Under the pieces are notes generated by a model that saw nothing but the letters and a program-made list of their open reading frames with translations, ran no database searches and was not told the DNA's origin. Of a stretch of DNA of 64,000 nucleotides, positions 7,755 through 15,627 are shown in pieces. Both the position numbers and the translations under genes were made by a program. Origin of the DNA: Paenibacillus qinlingensis. GTDB taxonomy: Bacteria; Bacillota; Bacilli; Paenibacillales; NBRC-103111. The stretch covers positions 62,001 through 126,000 of the forward strand of contig NZ_JABMKY010000015.1 in assembly GCF_013204845.1 (NCBI RefSeq). Direction: 5' to 3'. How positions within the stretch are numbered: the first letter of the stretch is position 1; each line of letters begins with the position of its first letter.

Positions 7755-8462
7755 TTACTTTAATAAATTTGAATTACCTATCCTGGCAAAATTAATAACA
7801 TATTCGGCAATAAGTAAATCCATTTCCGTATCAATATCAATTGAACGTTCCTTGGTCATTAAATACCCCGCAGTCTCACTACGTAGAAAAGATTTATGTT
7901 CTTTAAGCCATTCGACTTTAGCAACATATAAAGCGCCATTTAATACATAGGATTTAGGGAGATCCTGTCTCCTTGCTATGCTTTTCATATCAATAATCGG
8001 GGTTAATCTACCTGATTCATTAAAGTTATACATCCAATATGGACTCTTGTCTGGTTCACATACTGACACACATGAATAGAAATTGTTATTTATACAGTGT
8101 TCAATACCACCATCAATATCATCAATCTTTCTGAGTATTGAAGTTGGCTGCAATAAAACAACATAATCATATCCATTAATCACATCAAGAGCATGAAGAA
8201 CAGGCTCAATTCCTGGCGTATCATCTTGTGAAAGTTCCTCAGGTCTATCAAGTACTTCACTACCAAAAAGTGTCGATACTTGTTTGATTTCTTCATCTTC
8301 AGTTGAAACCACTATTCGATCAATATATTTAGATTGCCTTGCTTCCTCAATTGTCCAAGCAATTAGTGGTTTACCAGCTATTGCTCTCAAATTCTTCCGA
8401 TGAATCCCTTTAGATCCTCCTCTTGCGGGAATGATGGCAAGAATTTTATGGTTATTAATCAT
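7755..8462 (-). CDS. legF: CMP-nonulosonic acid synthetase (acylneuraminate cytidylyltransferase), LegF-like
   Basis: A 235-residue member of the NeuA/PseF/LegF family, which activates a nine-carbon sugar acid with CTP. The nucleotide-binding start is LAIIPARGGSKGIHRKNLR (about residues 8-26), followed by GKPLIAWTIEEA and RIVVSTEDEEI. YVVLLQPTSILR and DIDTEMDLLIAEY follow, containing the conserved QPTS and the metal-binding DID. It overlaps ptmE by 4 bp. With LegB, LegC, LegG and LegI homologues in the same operon, CMP-legionaminic acid or a close derivative is the most likely product. Sequence alone cannot separate it from a sialic or pseudaminic acid enzyme. Confidence 0.85.
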   Translation of the reverse strand: MINNHKILAIIPARGGSKGIHRKNLRAIAGKPLIAWTIEEARQSKYIDRIVVSTEDEEIKQVSTLFGSEVLDRPEELSQDDTPGIEPVLHALDVINGYDYVVLLQPTSILRKIDDIDGGIEHCINNNFYSCVSVCEPDKSPYWMYNFNESGRLTPIIDMKSIARRQDLPKSYVLNGALYVAKVEWLKEHKSFLRSETAGYLMTKERSIDIDTEMDLLIAEYVINFARIGNSNLLK

Positions 8463-9502
8463 AAGAAGACCTCTTTAAATTCATCATTGGCTTTCTCATA
8501 ATCTGCAATTTGTCCAATATCAACCCAGTACTCTCTTATTGGAAATGCTGAGACTGGCCTTAGACTTGTCAGATTTTTTTCAAATAAAGTAGGCATATCA
8601 AAGAATGCTTTCTTTGGAATATGCTTTAATAAATCAGGATCAAGTAAATATATTCCCGCATTTACGAAAAAACTATATACCGGTTTTTCTTTTATATTTA
8701 AAAGCTTATCATCATTTAGTTCAACTACACCATAAGGCACTTGAAGAACATGATCTCTAACACACATAGTAGCAATAGATTTTTGCTCCTCATGAAAGTC
8801 TAACAACTGAGCAAAGTTTACCTTAGTAAGAATATCTGCATTCATCACAAAAAATGGAGAAGACGGTTTTTCCTCTAGCAAACTTAAAGAACCGGCTGTG
8901 CCCATTCTCTCATTTTCCCTCAAATATCTAATTTCGATATTCCATTTTGAACCGTCACCAAAATAATCTTCGATCATATCTGCCATATAATTTACTGATA
9001 TGTAGAATTTACAAAATCCATGTGTAATAAAGCTTTCAATAATTGTCTCCAGAAGGGGTTTTCCCCCCACGTTTAAAAGGGGCTTTGGACACTGATCTGT
9101 TAGTGGTCGTAACCTTGTTCCTAAACCACCTGCCATTAAAATGACCCAATTATCCCTTTCTTCTGTTACATTGCCATCTTTCATTAGTAAATTTAGTATT
9201 TTACCATTATTATCCAATATTGGAATATGCCTGAGTTGTTGTCTCTTCATTAATTCCAATATGCTTGGACGACTATCTGATAATTTTGCAGTAATCGGCT
9301 TCTCGTTCATAACTTCTTGTACAGATGATTGTAAAGAAATACCTCGAAGAATTCCTCTTCTAACATCACCATCGGTAATTACACCTAACAAAATTCCGTT
9401 CTGATCAGCGATCAGAGCAATTTGCAACCCTCCCTCATCAATGATTTTCAAAGCATCAATAATAGGAGTGTCTACGCTTACGAGTACTTGTCTCCAGTTC
9501 AT
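8459..9502 (-). CDS. ptmE: CBS-domain nucleotidyltransferase, PtmE-like (sugar-1-phosphate guanylyltransferase)
   Basis: A 347-residue fusion. Residues 1-115 hold two CBS motifs (GVITDGDVRRGILRG is typical). Residues from about 120 form an NTP-transferase domain with VILMAGGLGTRLRPLTDQ, the pyrophosphorylase signature with its catalytic Arg, then CPKPLLNVGGKPLLE, FFVMNADIL and EYWVDIGQIADYE. This CBS plus nucleotidyltransferase architecture is that of Campylobacter jejuni PtmE, which makes the GDP-activated glucosamine that feeds the legionaminic acid pathway. It overlaps legF by 4 bp. The specificity (GTP, glucosamine-1-phosphate) is inferred from architecture and neighbours. Confidence 0.82.
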   Translation of the reverse strand: MNWRQVLVSVDTPIIDALKIIDEGGLQIALIADQNGILLGVITDGDVRRGILRGISLQSSVQEVMNEKPITAKLSDSRPSILELMKRQQLRHIPILDNNGKILNLLMKDGNVTEERDNWVILMAGGLGTRLRPLTDQCPKPLLNVGGKPLLETIIESFITHGFCKFYISVNYMADMIEDYFGDGSKWNIEIRYLRENERMGTAGSLSLLEEKPSSPFFVMNADILTKVNFAQLLDFHEEQKSIATMCVRDHVLQVPYGVVELNDDKLLNIKEKPVYSFFVNAGIYLLDPDLLKHIPKKAFFDMPTLFEKNLTSLRPVSAFPIREYWVDIGQIADYEKANDEFKEVFL

Positions 9503-9520
9503 TTCAGCACCTCTTATGTT

Positions 9521-10186
9521 TCATTTCTTTGTGCCTGAGATCACCCATTCTTTTACACAATCCACCCGATTGTGTGCTTGACGCGAAATCAGTTCCACTT
9601 CATTTATCATAAAACATTCAAAGAGATCATTTATCTCATTATAATCCGTAAATCGGGCATACCCCTTACCTGAAATCGGCCCTTCTGAGACCATATAAGC
9701 ATTTTTACCGACTTTCTCACCTGTCCCATCGCCCCAACATGTGGTTGCAAAAGTTCGAGAGAAAATTTTTCCATTGCCTATTAATACACGGCTAGCTTCC
9801 TTATATATTTCTTTTGAATCTTCGTATGAGTTACAACAAACTGACTCATTATCTATTACAGCATGAAAAAAATTATCAGGATATGGAAGTTTTTTGAAAT
9901 CACTTGTTATTACTTCACCTTGCCACCCATGACACTCATTATTTAAACGTTTTGTAGCTAGCTCAACAGCTGTTTCAGAACCATCTATACCATATACAGT
10001 AAACCCTTCCCTAGCTATAAACCATAAATTCGCCCCGGGACCACAACCTAATTCTAATACTCTCACAGTTTGACGATTATGTACTTGATAAAAATTTCGT
10101 GCAATAAATCGAATCAGATCCTCCCCAGGGTATTTCCCCCAGTTTTGACTACTATATATTTTTTCCCAAATCGGATCCCAACTCAT
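9521..10186 (-). CDS. SAM-dependent methyltransferase, class I
   Basis: A 221-residue protein with the class I motif I VRVLELGCGPGANLWFIA (about residues 41-58), followed by GFTVYGIDGSETAVELA (motif post-I with the acidic residue binding the ribose) and LPYPDNFFHAVIDNESV (motif II region). No membrane segment. It sits between the acyltransferase and ptmE genes with short spacers. The neighbours suggest it methylates the nonulosonic acid, its precursor or a flagellin glycan, which is inference. The substrate cannot be read from the sequence. Confidence 0.8.
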   Translation of the reverse strand: MSWDPIWEKIYSSQNWGKYPGEDLIRFIARNFYQVHNRQTVRVLELGCGPGANLWFIAREGFTVYGIDGSETAVELATKRLNNECHGWQGEVITSDFKKLPYPDNFFHAVIDNESVCCNSYEDSKEIYKEASRVLIGNGKIFSRTFATTCWGDGTGEKVGKNAYMVSEGPISGKGYARFTDYNEINDLFECFMINEVELISRQAHNRVDCVKEWVISGTKK

Positions 10187-10196
10187 ACTTTTCCCC

Positions 10197-11192
10197 CTAG
10201 AATCTATAAAATAATATTTTTTCGGTTGACCCTTTATTTTCTCCTAACCAATTCTCTTTTAACTGTCCATAAATAGTTTCGTTAAAGATTTTTTTTCCTA
10301 TATAAAAATCTTTTTGATTTTTTGAAAAGCCCTTTTTAAAAAACAGCAACAAATTTTCTGGATTCGCATCCGTACCTCCACCTAAATGAAGGAATTCGTA
10401 GTTGTAATTTTTCAAAAACATTACTGCTTCATGTAAAATAAAATTTGTTGCCCCCAACCGCTTTCCTTCAGCATTGGAAGCTGAAAGGTGATATTCTGCG
10501 TTCTTTCCATGTAAGAGAAACAAAGCTGCCCCTACTGTTTTCCCTTCAAACTTCGTTATGAATAGCTTGGCGTGTGACCAATTTAAAATTTCAGAAAAAT
10601 AATCCTCTGAGAAATGATAAAATGGATTAGAATTTAAACTCTTCATGGTATGTATATATAATGAGACAAAATTTTCTATATCCTCTTTTGATTTAAAATG
10701 TTCAATTTCCAAACCCTCATTACTTGCTTTTTTTATAGCTGTTCTAATTCGTCCTTTGTAATTTGACCAGGTATCACTTTGCAGATCAATCCAAACGACT
10801 TTCCTGTCTATCATAACAGCTCCTGAATACCATTTTGCACTCTCTAGCATGGGATGGAATCTCATAAATTCAACAATAATATTGTTTTCAACACACCAAT
10901 CACAATATACTCTCCATGCAATTGAAAGGAATAACGGATCCAAACAGTTACTTATTGGTCCACCATAGCCATAAGGTGACTGTATATCTTTATAAAGGGT
11001 ACCTGGAATTACCGAAATATGAAACGCATGGTAGTATATTTTCCCCACCTGCCTATATACAAAAAAGGCTGATTCAAGAGAGACATCACGCTTAGCATCG
11101 ATTTTCACATAATCAGGATGCAAGTAAGGATTTTGATACATCGGATCTAGCTCATTGAATACTTTCAGCGCTTCCTCATAATTAACAATCAT
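10197..11192 (-). CDS. GNAT/FemAB-like acyltransferase
   Basis: A 331-residue protein of the peptidoglycan-bridge/BioF2-type acetyltransferase fold. The signs are FMRFHPML, the stretch YKGRIRTAIKKASNEGLEIEH before the second GNAT-like half, then LFITKFEGKTVGAALFLLHG, YHLSASNAEGKRLGATNFILHEAV and FLHLGGGTDANPENLLLFFKKGF. It overlaps the end of legI by 11 bp. No hexapeptide-repeat acetyltransferase of the LegH/PglD type occurs in the operon, so this protein may carry out the missing N-acylation at C4 (C7 in the final sugar) or another acylation. Assignment of the reaction is inference. Confidence 0.72.
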   Translation of the reverse strand: MIVNYEEALKVFNELDPMYQNPYLHPDYVKIDAKRDVSLESAFFVYRQVGKIYYHAFHISVIPGTLYKDIQSPYGYGGPISNCLDPLFLSIAWRVYCDWCVENNIIVEFMRFHPMLESAKWYSGAVMIDRKVVWIDLQSDTWSNYKGRIRTAIKKASNEGLEIEHFKSKEDIENFVSLYIHTMKSLNSNPFYHFSEDYFSEILNWSHAKLFITKFEGKTVGAALFLLHGKNAEYHLSASNAEGKRLGATNFILHEAVMFLKNYNYEFLHLGGGTDANPENLLLFFKKGFSKNQKDFYIGKKIFNETIYGQLKENWLGENKGSTEKILFYRF

Positions 11193-12273
11193 CTTTCTTT
11201 ATTACCTCATCGGCTCCGTATGACCTTGTTGCCACTTTCCCAATAAAATCCCAGTATTGAAGTGGAGAGATGCCTGTTCCTGGTCTTTTCATAGTCAAAT
11301 TCTCAACTGAATAAACTTCACCCAATCTGATCTCGGTAGCAGCAACTAAGCTCTTTCTAGCAATTTCAATATTTTTAATTTCTGATGCAGCCGGTAGTTT
11401 GACCGAATGTCCTAAAGCAACTTCAATATTTCTTATAGATGAAACCAAAGTTATTAATTCATCCGGATCAATGGAGGCTTGATGATCAGGACCTTCTAAA
11501 TTTTTATCTAATGTAATATGCTTTTCAATAATAGCTGCTCCTCTTGCTGCGGCAGCTATTGATACTTCAATGCCAAGAGTATGATCAGAGTAACCTACTT
11601 CTAATCCAAATGATTGTTTCATTGAATCCATAACTTTTAAATTAACATCTTTATATGGTGTTGGATATTCAGTCGTACAGTGTAATAAAACCACCTTTTC
11701 CCTTAAAGCAGCTTGACCAGAAACTGAATAATAAGATTCATAAAAATGCTTTATAGAAGGTTCTTCCTTAGAATTGATATATCCAAAAGCCAAAACTCCA
11801 AGTGCAGTTTCTATATCACCTAACGTGCACATTCCCGTCGATAATATTACTTTCCTCCCTGCTTTAGCAACATTTAGTAGTAATGGACCATTTGTAATTT
11901 CCCCAGAAGGAATCTTAATCGTTTCTAGTTCAAATTCAAACAGAAGTAAGTCTAGACTCTCTAAATCAAACGGAGAGGATAAAAATTCAATATTATGCTT
12001 TTTACAATGCTCAATTAGAATAAGATGTGCATTTTTATCTAATTCCAACTTCTTTACCATTTGAAATTGTGATTCATCAGAATCTGTTGTTTTCATCTGA
12101 TAATCTGCTTTTGGTGCATAACGACTTATTTCATTCTCAGTAATAAAGGTTTGAAATTTCACCGCATCTGCACCTGCTCTTGCAGCAATTTCAACTAAAT
12201 CTTTTGCCATATCTATCGAACCATTATGATTAACGCCAGCTTCAGCAATAATATACGCTTTTTTATTGTTCAT
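11182..12273 (-). CDS. legI: Nonulosonic acid synthase, LegI-like (NeuB family)
   Basis: A 363-residue NeuB-family enzyme that condenses phosphoenolpyruvate with a six-carbon amino sugar. The TIM-barrel domain opens YIIAEAGVNHNGSIDMAKDL and holds DAVKFQTF, LSSPFDLESLDLL, IKIPSGEITNGPLL, ILSTGMCTLGDIE, VGYSDHTLGIEVSIAA and the substrate loop EKHITLDKNLEGPDHQAS. From about residue 300 the SAF/antifreeze-like domain follows (RKSLVAATEIRLGEVYS, MKRPGTGISP). It overlaps legG by 11 bp at its start and the acyltransferase gene by 11 bp at its end. The likely substrate is 2,4-diacetamido-2,4,6-trideoxymannose, judged from LegB, LegC and LegG nearby. Confidence 0.9.
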   Translation of the reverse strand: MNNKKAYIIAEAGVNHNGSIDMAKDLVEIAARAGADAVKFQTFITENEISRYAPKADYQMKTTDSDESQFQMVKKLELDKNAHLILIEHCKKHNIEFLSSPFDLESLDLLLFEFELETIKIPSGEITNGPLLLNVAKAGRKVILSTGMCTLGDIETALGVLAFGYINSKEEPSIKHFYESYYSVSGQAALREKVVLLHCTTEYPTPYKDVNLKVMDSMKQSFGLEVGYSDHTLGIEVSIAAAARGAAIIEKHITLDKNLEGPDHQASIDPDELITLVSSIRNIEVALGHSVKLPAASEIKNIEIARKSLVAATEIRLGEVYSVENLTMKRPGTGISPLQYWDFIGKVATRSYGADEVIKKDDC

Positions 12274-13429
12274 TTGAAAACCCCATTTGATGAAATTCTT
12301 TTATTATTAAATGTTTATAGTCAGAGAAGCTTTTAATTATTTCATATATTTTTACAGAACTTTCTCCTTCACCATAAGGATTAAACACGTGTTCACAGTC
12401 CAAAGAAATTGCACGCTGGATAGACTCATATATTTCTTGCTCTTCTGGTTCACAGTTCAATACCGATTCAGCAAGCAACCTCCCCCTTTGCCGATCTCCG
12501 ATGTTTACTGTAGGCTTTTTAAATGAAGGAGCCTCGTATAAACCACTAGAAGAGTTACCAATAACTACATCTACCTGAGCCATTGTGCTTAAATACTTAT
12601 ATTGTCCCAGTGAGACATATGATTTTACGTTATTATGCCTTTTTTCAAAATCTTCTATCATCCGAATAAGCATACGTCCGTCACTATCAGCATTTGGTTT
12701 GGTTATAATGATGCCAAAGTCATCTCCAAGTCTCGATAGAGCCGCTAACAAGCGTTCAAATTGCACACTTGGATTCTCTTTATCGAGTGTACTAGGATGA
12801 AACGTCACTAACGCATTTTTACTTTTCCAACTGAAACTCAGTAACTTCGATAATTGTTTACGATTAGCTAATTCCATGTTCTTAATCAGATCAATTCCTG
12901 GACTGCCAACATTATAAATATACTTAGGGTTCTCCCCAAGCTGTCTTACTCTTTCACCCGATTCTTTATTCGTTACAAAGTGCAAATGAGACATCTTTGT
13001 GATACTATGCCGGATCGCTTCATCATACGCACCTTGCGTGACATCTCCACCACCAATATGAGCAATTGGAAGTTTTGCTATAAGTGCAGCTTGTGCTGCA
13101 GCTAGTATTTCATATCGATCACCGAGTAAAACCACTAGGTCAGGCTTCAGTCTCTCGTAACCGTCAGCAAAACCAATTATACCTAGTCCAATTGATTTGG
13201 TGACACCTACTGCTGTATCGCTTGATAATATCATTTCAATTCTTTCGTTAATCATAAATCCATCTTCAAGAATCGTTTTATAAGTAAGACCGAACTCGTG
13301 AGAAAGATGTGACCCTGTTGCTATAATTTGCAACTCAATCTCTGCATCCTCTCTCAAAAACAACATTAATGAAGATAGAAGTCCATACTCCGCTCTTGTT
13401 CCGGTAACCACACATATTTTCTTAGTCAT
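12263..13429 (-). CDS. legG: Hydrolysing nucleotide-sugar 2-epimerase, LegG-like (NeuC family)
   Basis: A 388-residue protein of the NeuC/UDP-GlcNAc 2-epimerase family. Signatures are VVTGTRAEYGLLSSLM at the N-terminus, LLGDRYEILAAAQAALI, IAHIGGGDVTQGAYDEAIRHSITKM and, in the C-terminal half, VIGNSSSGLYEAPSFKKPTVNIGDRQRGR. These enzymes release the nucleotide and invert C2, giving the free manno-configured sugar used by the NeuB-type synthase. In the legionaminic route the substrate is GDP- or UDP-diacetylbacillosamine. The gene overlaps legC by 4 bp and legI by 11 bp. Confidence 0.9.
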   Translation of the reverse strand: MTKKICVVTGTRAEYGLLSSLMLFLREDAEIELQIIATGSHLSHEFGLTYKTILEDGFMINERIEMILSSDTAVGVTKSIGLGIIGFADGYERLKPDLVVLLGDRYEILAAAQAALIAKLPIAHIGGGDVTQGAYDEAIRHSITKMSHLHFVTNKESGERVRQLGENPKYIYNVGSPGIDLIKNMELANRKQLSKLLSFSWKSKNALVTFHPSTLDKENPSVQFERLLAALSRLGDDFGIIITKPNADSDGRMLIRMIEDFEKRHNNVKSYVSLGQYKYLSTMAQVDVVIGNSSSGLYEAPSFKKPTVNIGDRQRGRLLAESVLNCEPEEQEIYESIQRAISLDCEHVFNPYGEGESSVKIYEIIKSFSDYKHLIIKEFHQMGFSNEQ

Positions 13430-14601
13430 TCGTTACCTCTTCTTAGAAAAACGCTGCTTGGAATATTGATGATACTTGATTCCAGTTTTTCAGCCGTAGA
13501 AAGGTCCATTCTAGGACTTTCAGCAAACATGGTCAATCGGTGCATTAATTGCCACACAGGTCGAGTCATTACTCCTACCTCATTGGTACGTTCTAAAATT
13601 TGGTCACGCAAAGCTCTTCCTTCTTTAATCATAAGAACATTTAACCAGTAGTTACTTCTAGAAAATTCGGGTTCTTCAAAGAAATCAACACCCTCTATCT
13701 CATGAAAAGCACTTTGATAAGCTCCAGCTAAATTACGTTTAGACTCAATAAAAGTCGATAATTGTTCGATTTGAGCACACCCTAAGGCCGCATTAAGATT
13801 CGGCATGCGATAGTTATATCCAATATAATCATGAGAAATTTCCCATTTGTGAGGGATTTTTGAAGTCGTAGTTATATGCTTGGCTAATTTGGCAAGTGGC
13901 TCATGATTGGTCAAAATTATCCCGCCACCACCTGTTGTAACGACTTTATTCCCATTAAAGCTAACCGCGGAGAGCATACCCCAATTCCCCGTATGTTTTC
14001 CTTTATACATAGTTCCAAGGGACTCGGCAGCATCTTCAACCATCACAATCTTAAATTGATTGCAAACTTCTAATAATGCATCCAAGTCAACTGCATGCCC
14101 AAAAGTATGCATGGGTACAACAGCTTTAATCCTTCTTCCTGTAACTCGATTAAAACAGCCTTCTTTATTAGTTACAGTAATAGCTTTTAAATATTCTGAA
14201 AGCTTCTCTGGTGAGATCCCTAACGTCTTTTCGTCACTATCTACAAAATGGGGAATTGCACCACAGTAAGCAATCGCATTAGCAGTTGCTATAAATGTAA
14301 GAGTTGGAATTAAGACTTCATCTCCAGGACGTATATCAGCTAATAAGAGACAAATATGAAGCGCCGCTGTACCATTAACGGTAGCAATGGCATATTTAGC
14401 ACCTGTGAAGTCTGAAATCATATCTTCAAATCGTGTTACATACTGGCCTACTGTTGAAACCCATCCTGTATCCAAACAATCCTTGACGTATTCCCATTCA
14501 TTTCCCGAAAATTGCGGTTCGTGCAATCCTATTGGATTCTTCTCATCGACTGCAGCAACATCCCTTATAGCTTTTATAATATCTTCTGCTAGTTTAGTCA
14601 T
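13426..14601 (-). CDS. legC: PLP-dependent sugar aminotransferase, LegC-like
   Basis: A 391-residue DegT/DnrJ/EryC1/StrS aminotransferase. AIATVNGTAALHICLLLADI, EVLIPTLTFIATANAIAY and VEDAAESLGTMYKGKHTGNWG are family motifs, and the PLP lysine lies in SFNGNKVVTTGGGGII. In the legionaminic acid pathway this enzyme aminates C4 of the 4-keto-6-deoxy sugar made by LegB. The N-terminal HEPQFSGNEWEYVKDCLDTGWVST is typical of LegC-type members. It overlaps legB and legG by 4 bp each, consistent with translational coupling. Confidence 0.9.
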   Translation of the reverse strand: MTKLAEDIIKAIRDVAAVDEKNPIGLHEPQFSGNEWEYVKDCLDTGWVSTVGQYVTRFEDMISDFTGAKYAIATVNGTAALHICLLLADIRPGDEVLIPTLTFIATANAIAYCGAIPHFVDSDEKTLGISPEKLSEYLKAITVTNKEGCFNRVTGRRIKAVVPMHTFGHAVDLDALLEVCNQFKIVMVEDAAESLGTMYKGKHTGNWGMLSAVSFNGNKVVTTGGGGIILTNHEPLAKLAKHITTTSKIPHKWEISHDYIGYNYRMPNLNAALGCAQIEQLSTFIESKRNLAGAYQSAFHEIEGVDFFEEPEFSRSNYWLNVLMIKEGRALRDQILERTNEVGVMTRPVWQLMHRLTMFAESPRMDLSTAEKLESSIINIPSSVFLRRGNE

Positions 14602-15605
14602 ATATTATAGAAGTTGGCTTTATATTGAGCACGATTATCCTTATCGCTGAACCACTTAATCGTCTCCTCCAGGCCTCTTCTTAAACCTTCTTTCCCAGCA
14701 TATTCAGGCTCCCAACCTATTCTCCGAGCCTTTGTGTTATCCGCCCATAAACGATCTACTTCACTCTTCTCCGGTCTTAACCTTTGAGCATCGGTGATAA
14801 CACTTATCTTTACTCCCATAATATCCGCTATCATTTCAACTGTATCTTTAATTGATATTTCATAATTACTGCCTATATTGATTACTTCACCGACTGATTC
14901 ATCCGATTTCATAATGGAAATAAAACCTCTTACTGTATCATTAATATAATTAAAGTCTCTCGTAGGACCAAGCGATCCTAATTTTATTTCTGTTGCCCCA
15001 TTCAGTAATTGTGTTATTACCGTAGGAATTACAGCTCTTGCAGATTGTCGAGGTCCATACGTATTAAATGGTCTAATAATAGCGATAGGAGTTGAAAATG
15101 ATGAATAAAATGACATTGCCAATTGGTCCGCCCCAATTTTGGATGCTGAGTATGGGGATTGCCCCTGTAATGGATGATCTTCTGTAATTGGTACAAATTG
15201 CGCAGAACCATATACTTCACTGGTAGATGTATGAACTACTTTGGCAATTTCTAATTCTCTCGCGGCTTGTACAACATTTAATGTTCCTTTGATATTCGTA
15301 TCAATATAAGTCTCAGGCGAATGATAAGAATATGGAATAGCAATAAGAGCAGCCAAGTGCATGACGACGTCGCAATTTTTCATCGCTTGTTTAACTCCAT
15401 ATGTATCACGAATATCACCTGAAAAGATCTCCATACTGTCAATGATTTCTTTAGAAGAGTGATCCAGCCACCCCCAGGAGTTGAAAGAATTATACATTGT
15501 AAATGCCTTGACATTATAGCCCTCTTTAACTAATTCTTCAGCTAGATGCGATCCAATAAAACCGTCCGCACCAGTTACTAATATGTTCTTTGCCACATCT
15601 GTCAC
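14598..15605 (-). CDS. legB: NAD-dependent nucleotide-sugar 4,6-dehydratase, LegB-like
   Basis: A 335-residue extended short-chain dehydrogenase. The Rossmann motif is ILVTGADGFIGSHLAEELV (about residues 9-27), followed by DVVMHLAALIAIPYSYHSPE and the active site TSTSEVYG with YSASK. RPFNTYGPRQSARAVIPT and GPTRDFNYINDTVRGF follow. It is expected to convert GDP- or UDP-GlcNAc to the 4-keto-6-deoxy sugar, the first committed step to legionaminic acid. It follows the maf gene by 22 bp and overlaps legC by 4 bp. Confidence 0.9.
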   Translation of the reverse strand: MTDVAKNILVTGADGFIGSHLAEELVKEGYNVKAFTMYNSFNSWGWLDHSSKEIIDSMEIFSGDIRDTYGVKQAMKNCDVVMHLAALIAIPYSYHSPETYIDTNIKGTLNVVQAARELEIAKVVHTSTSEVYGSAQFVPITEDHPLQGQSPYSASKIGADQLAMSFYSSFSTPIAIIRPFNTYGPRQSARAVIPTVITQLLNGATEIKLGSLGPTRDFNYINDTVRGFISIMKSDESVGEVINIGSNYEISIKDTVEMIADIMGVKISVITDAQRLRPEKSEVDRLWADNTKARRIGWEPEYAGKEGLRRGLEETIKWFSDKDNRAQYKANFYNI

Positions 15606-15627
15606 TCCAATCCGAAAGCTTCAATTA

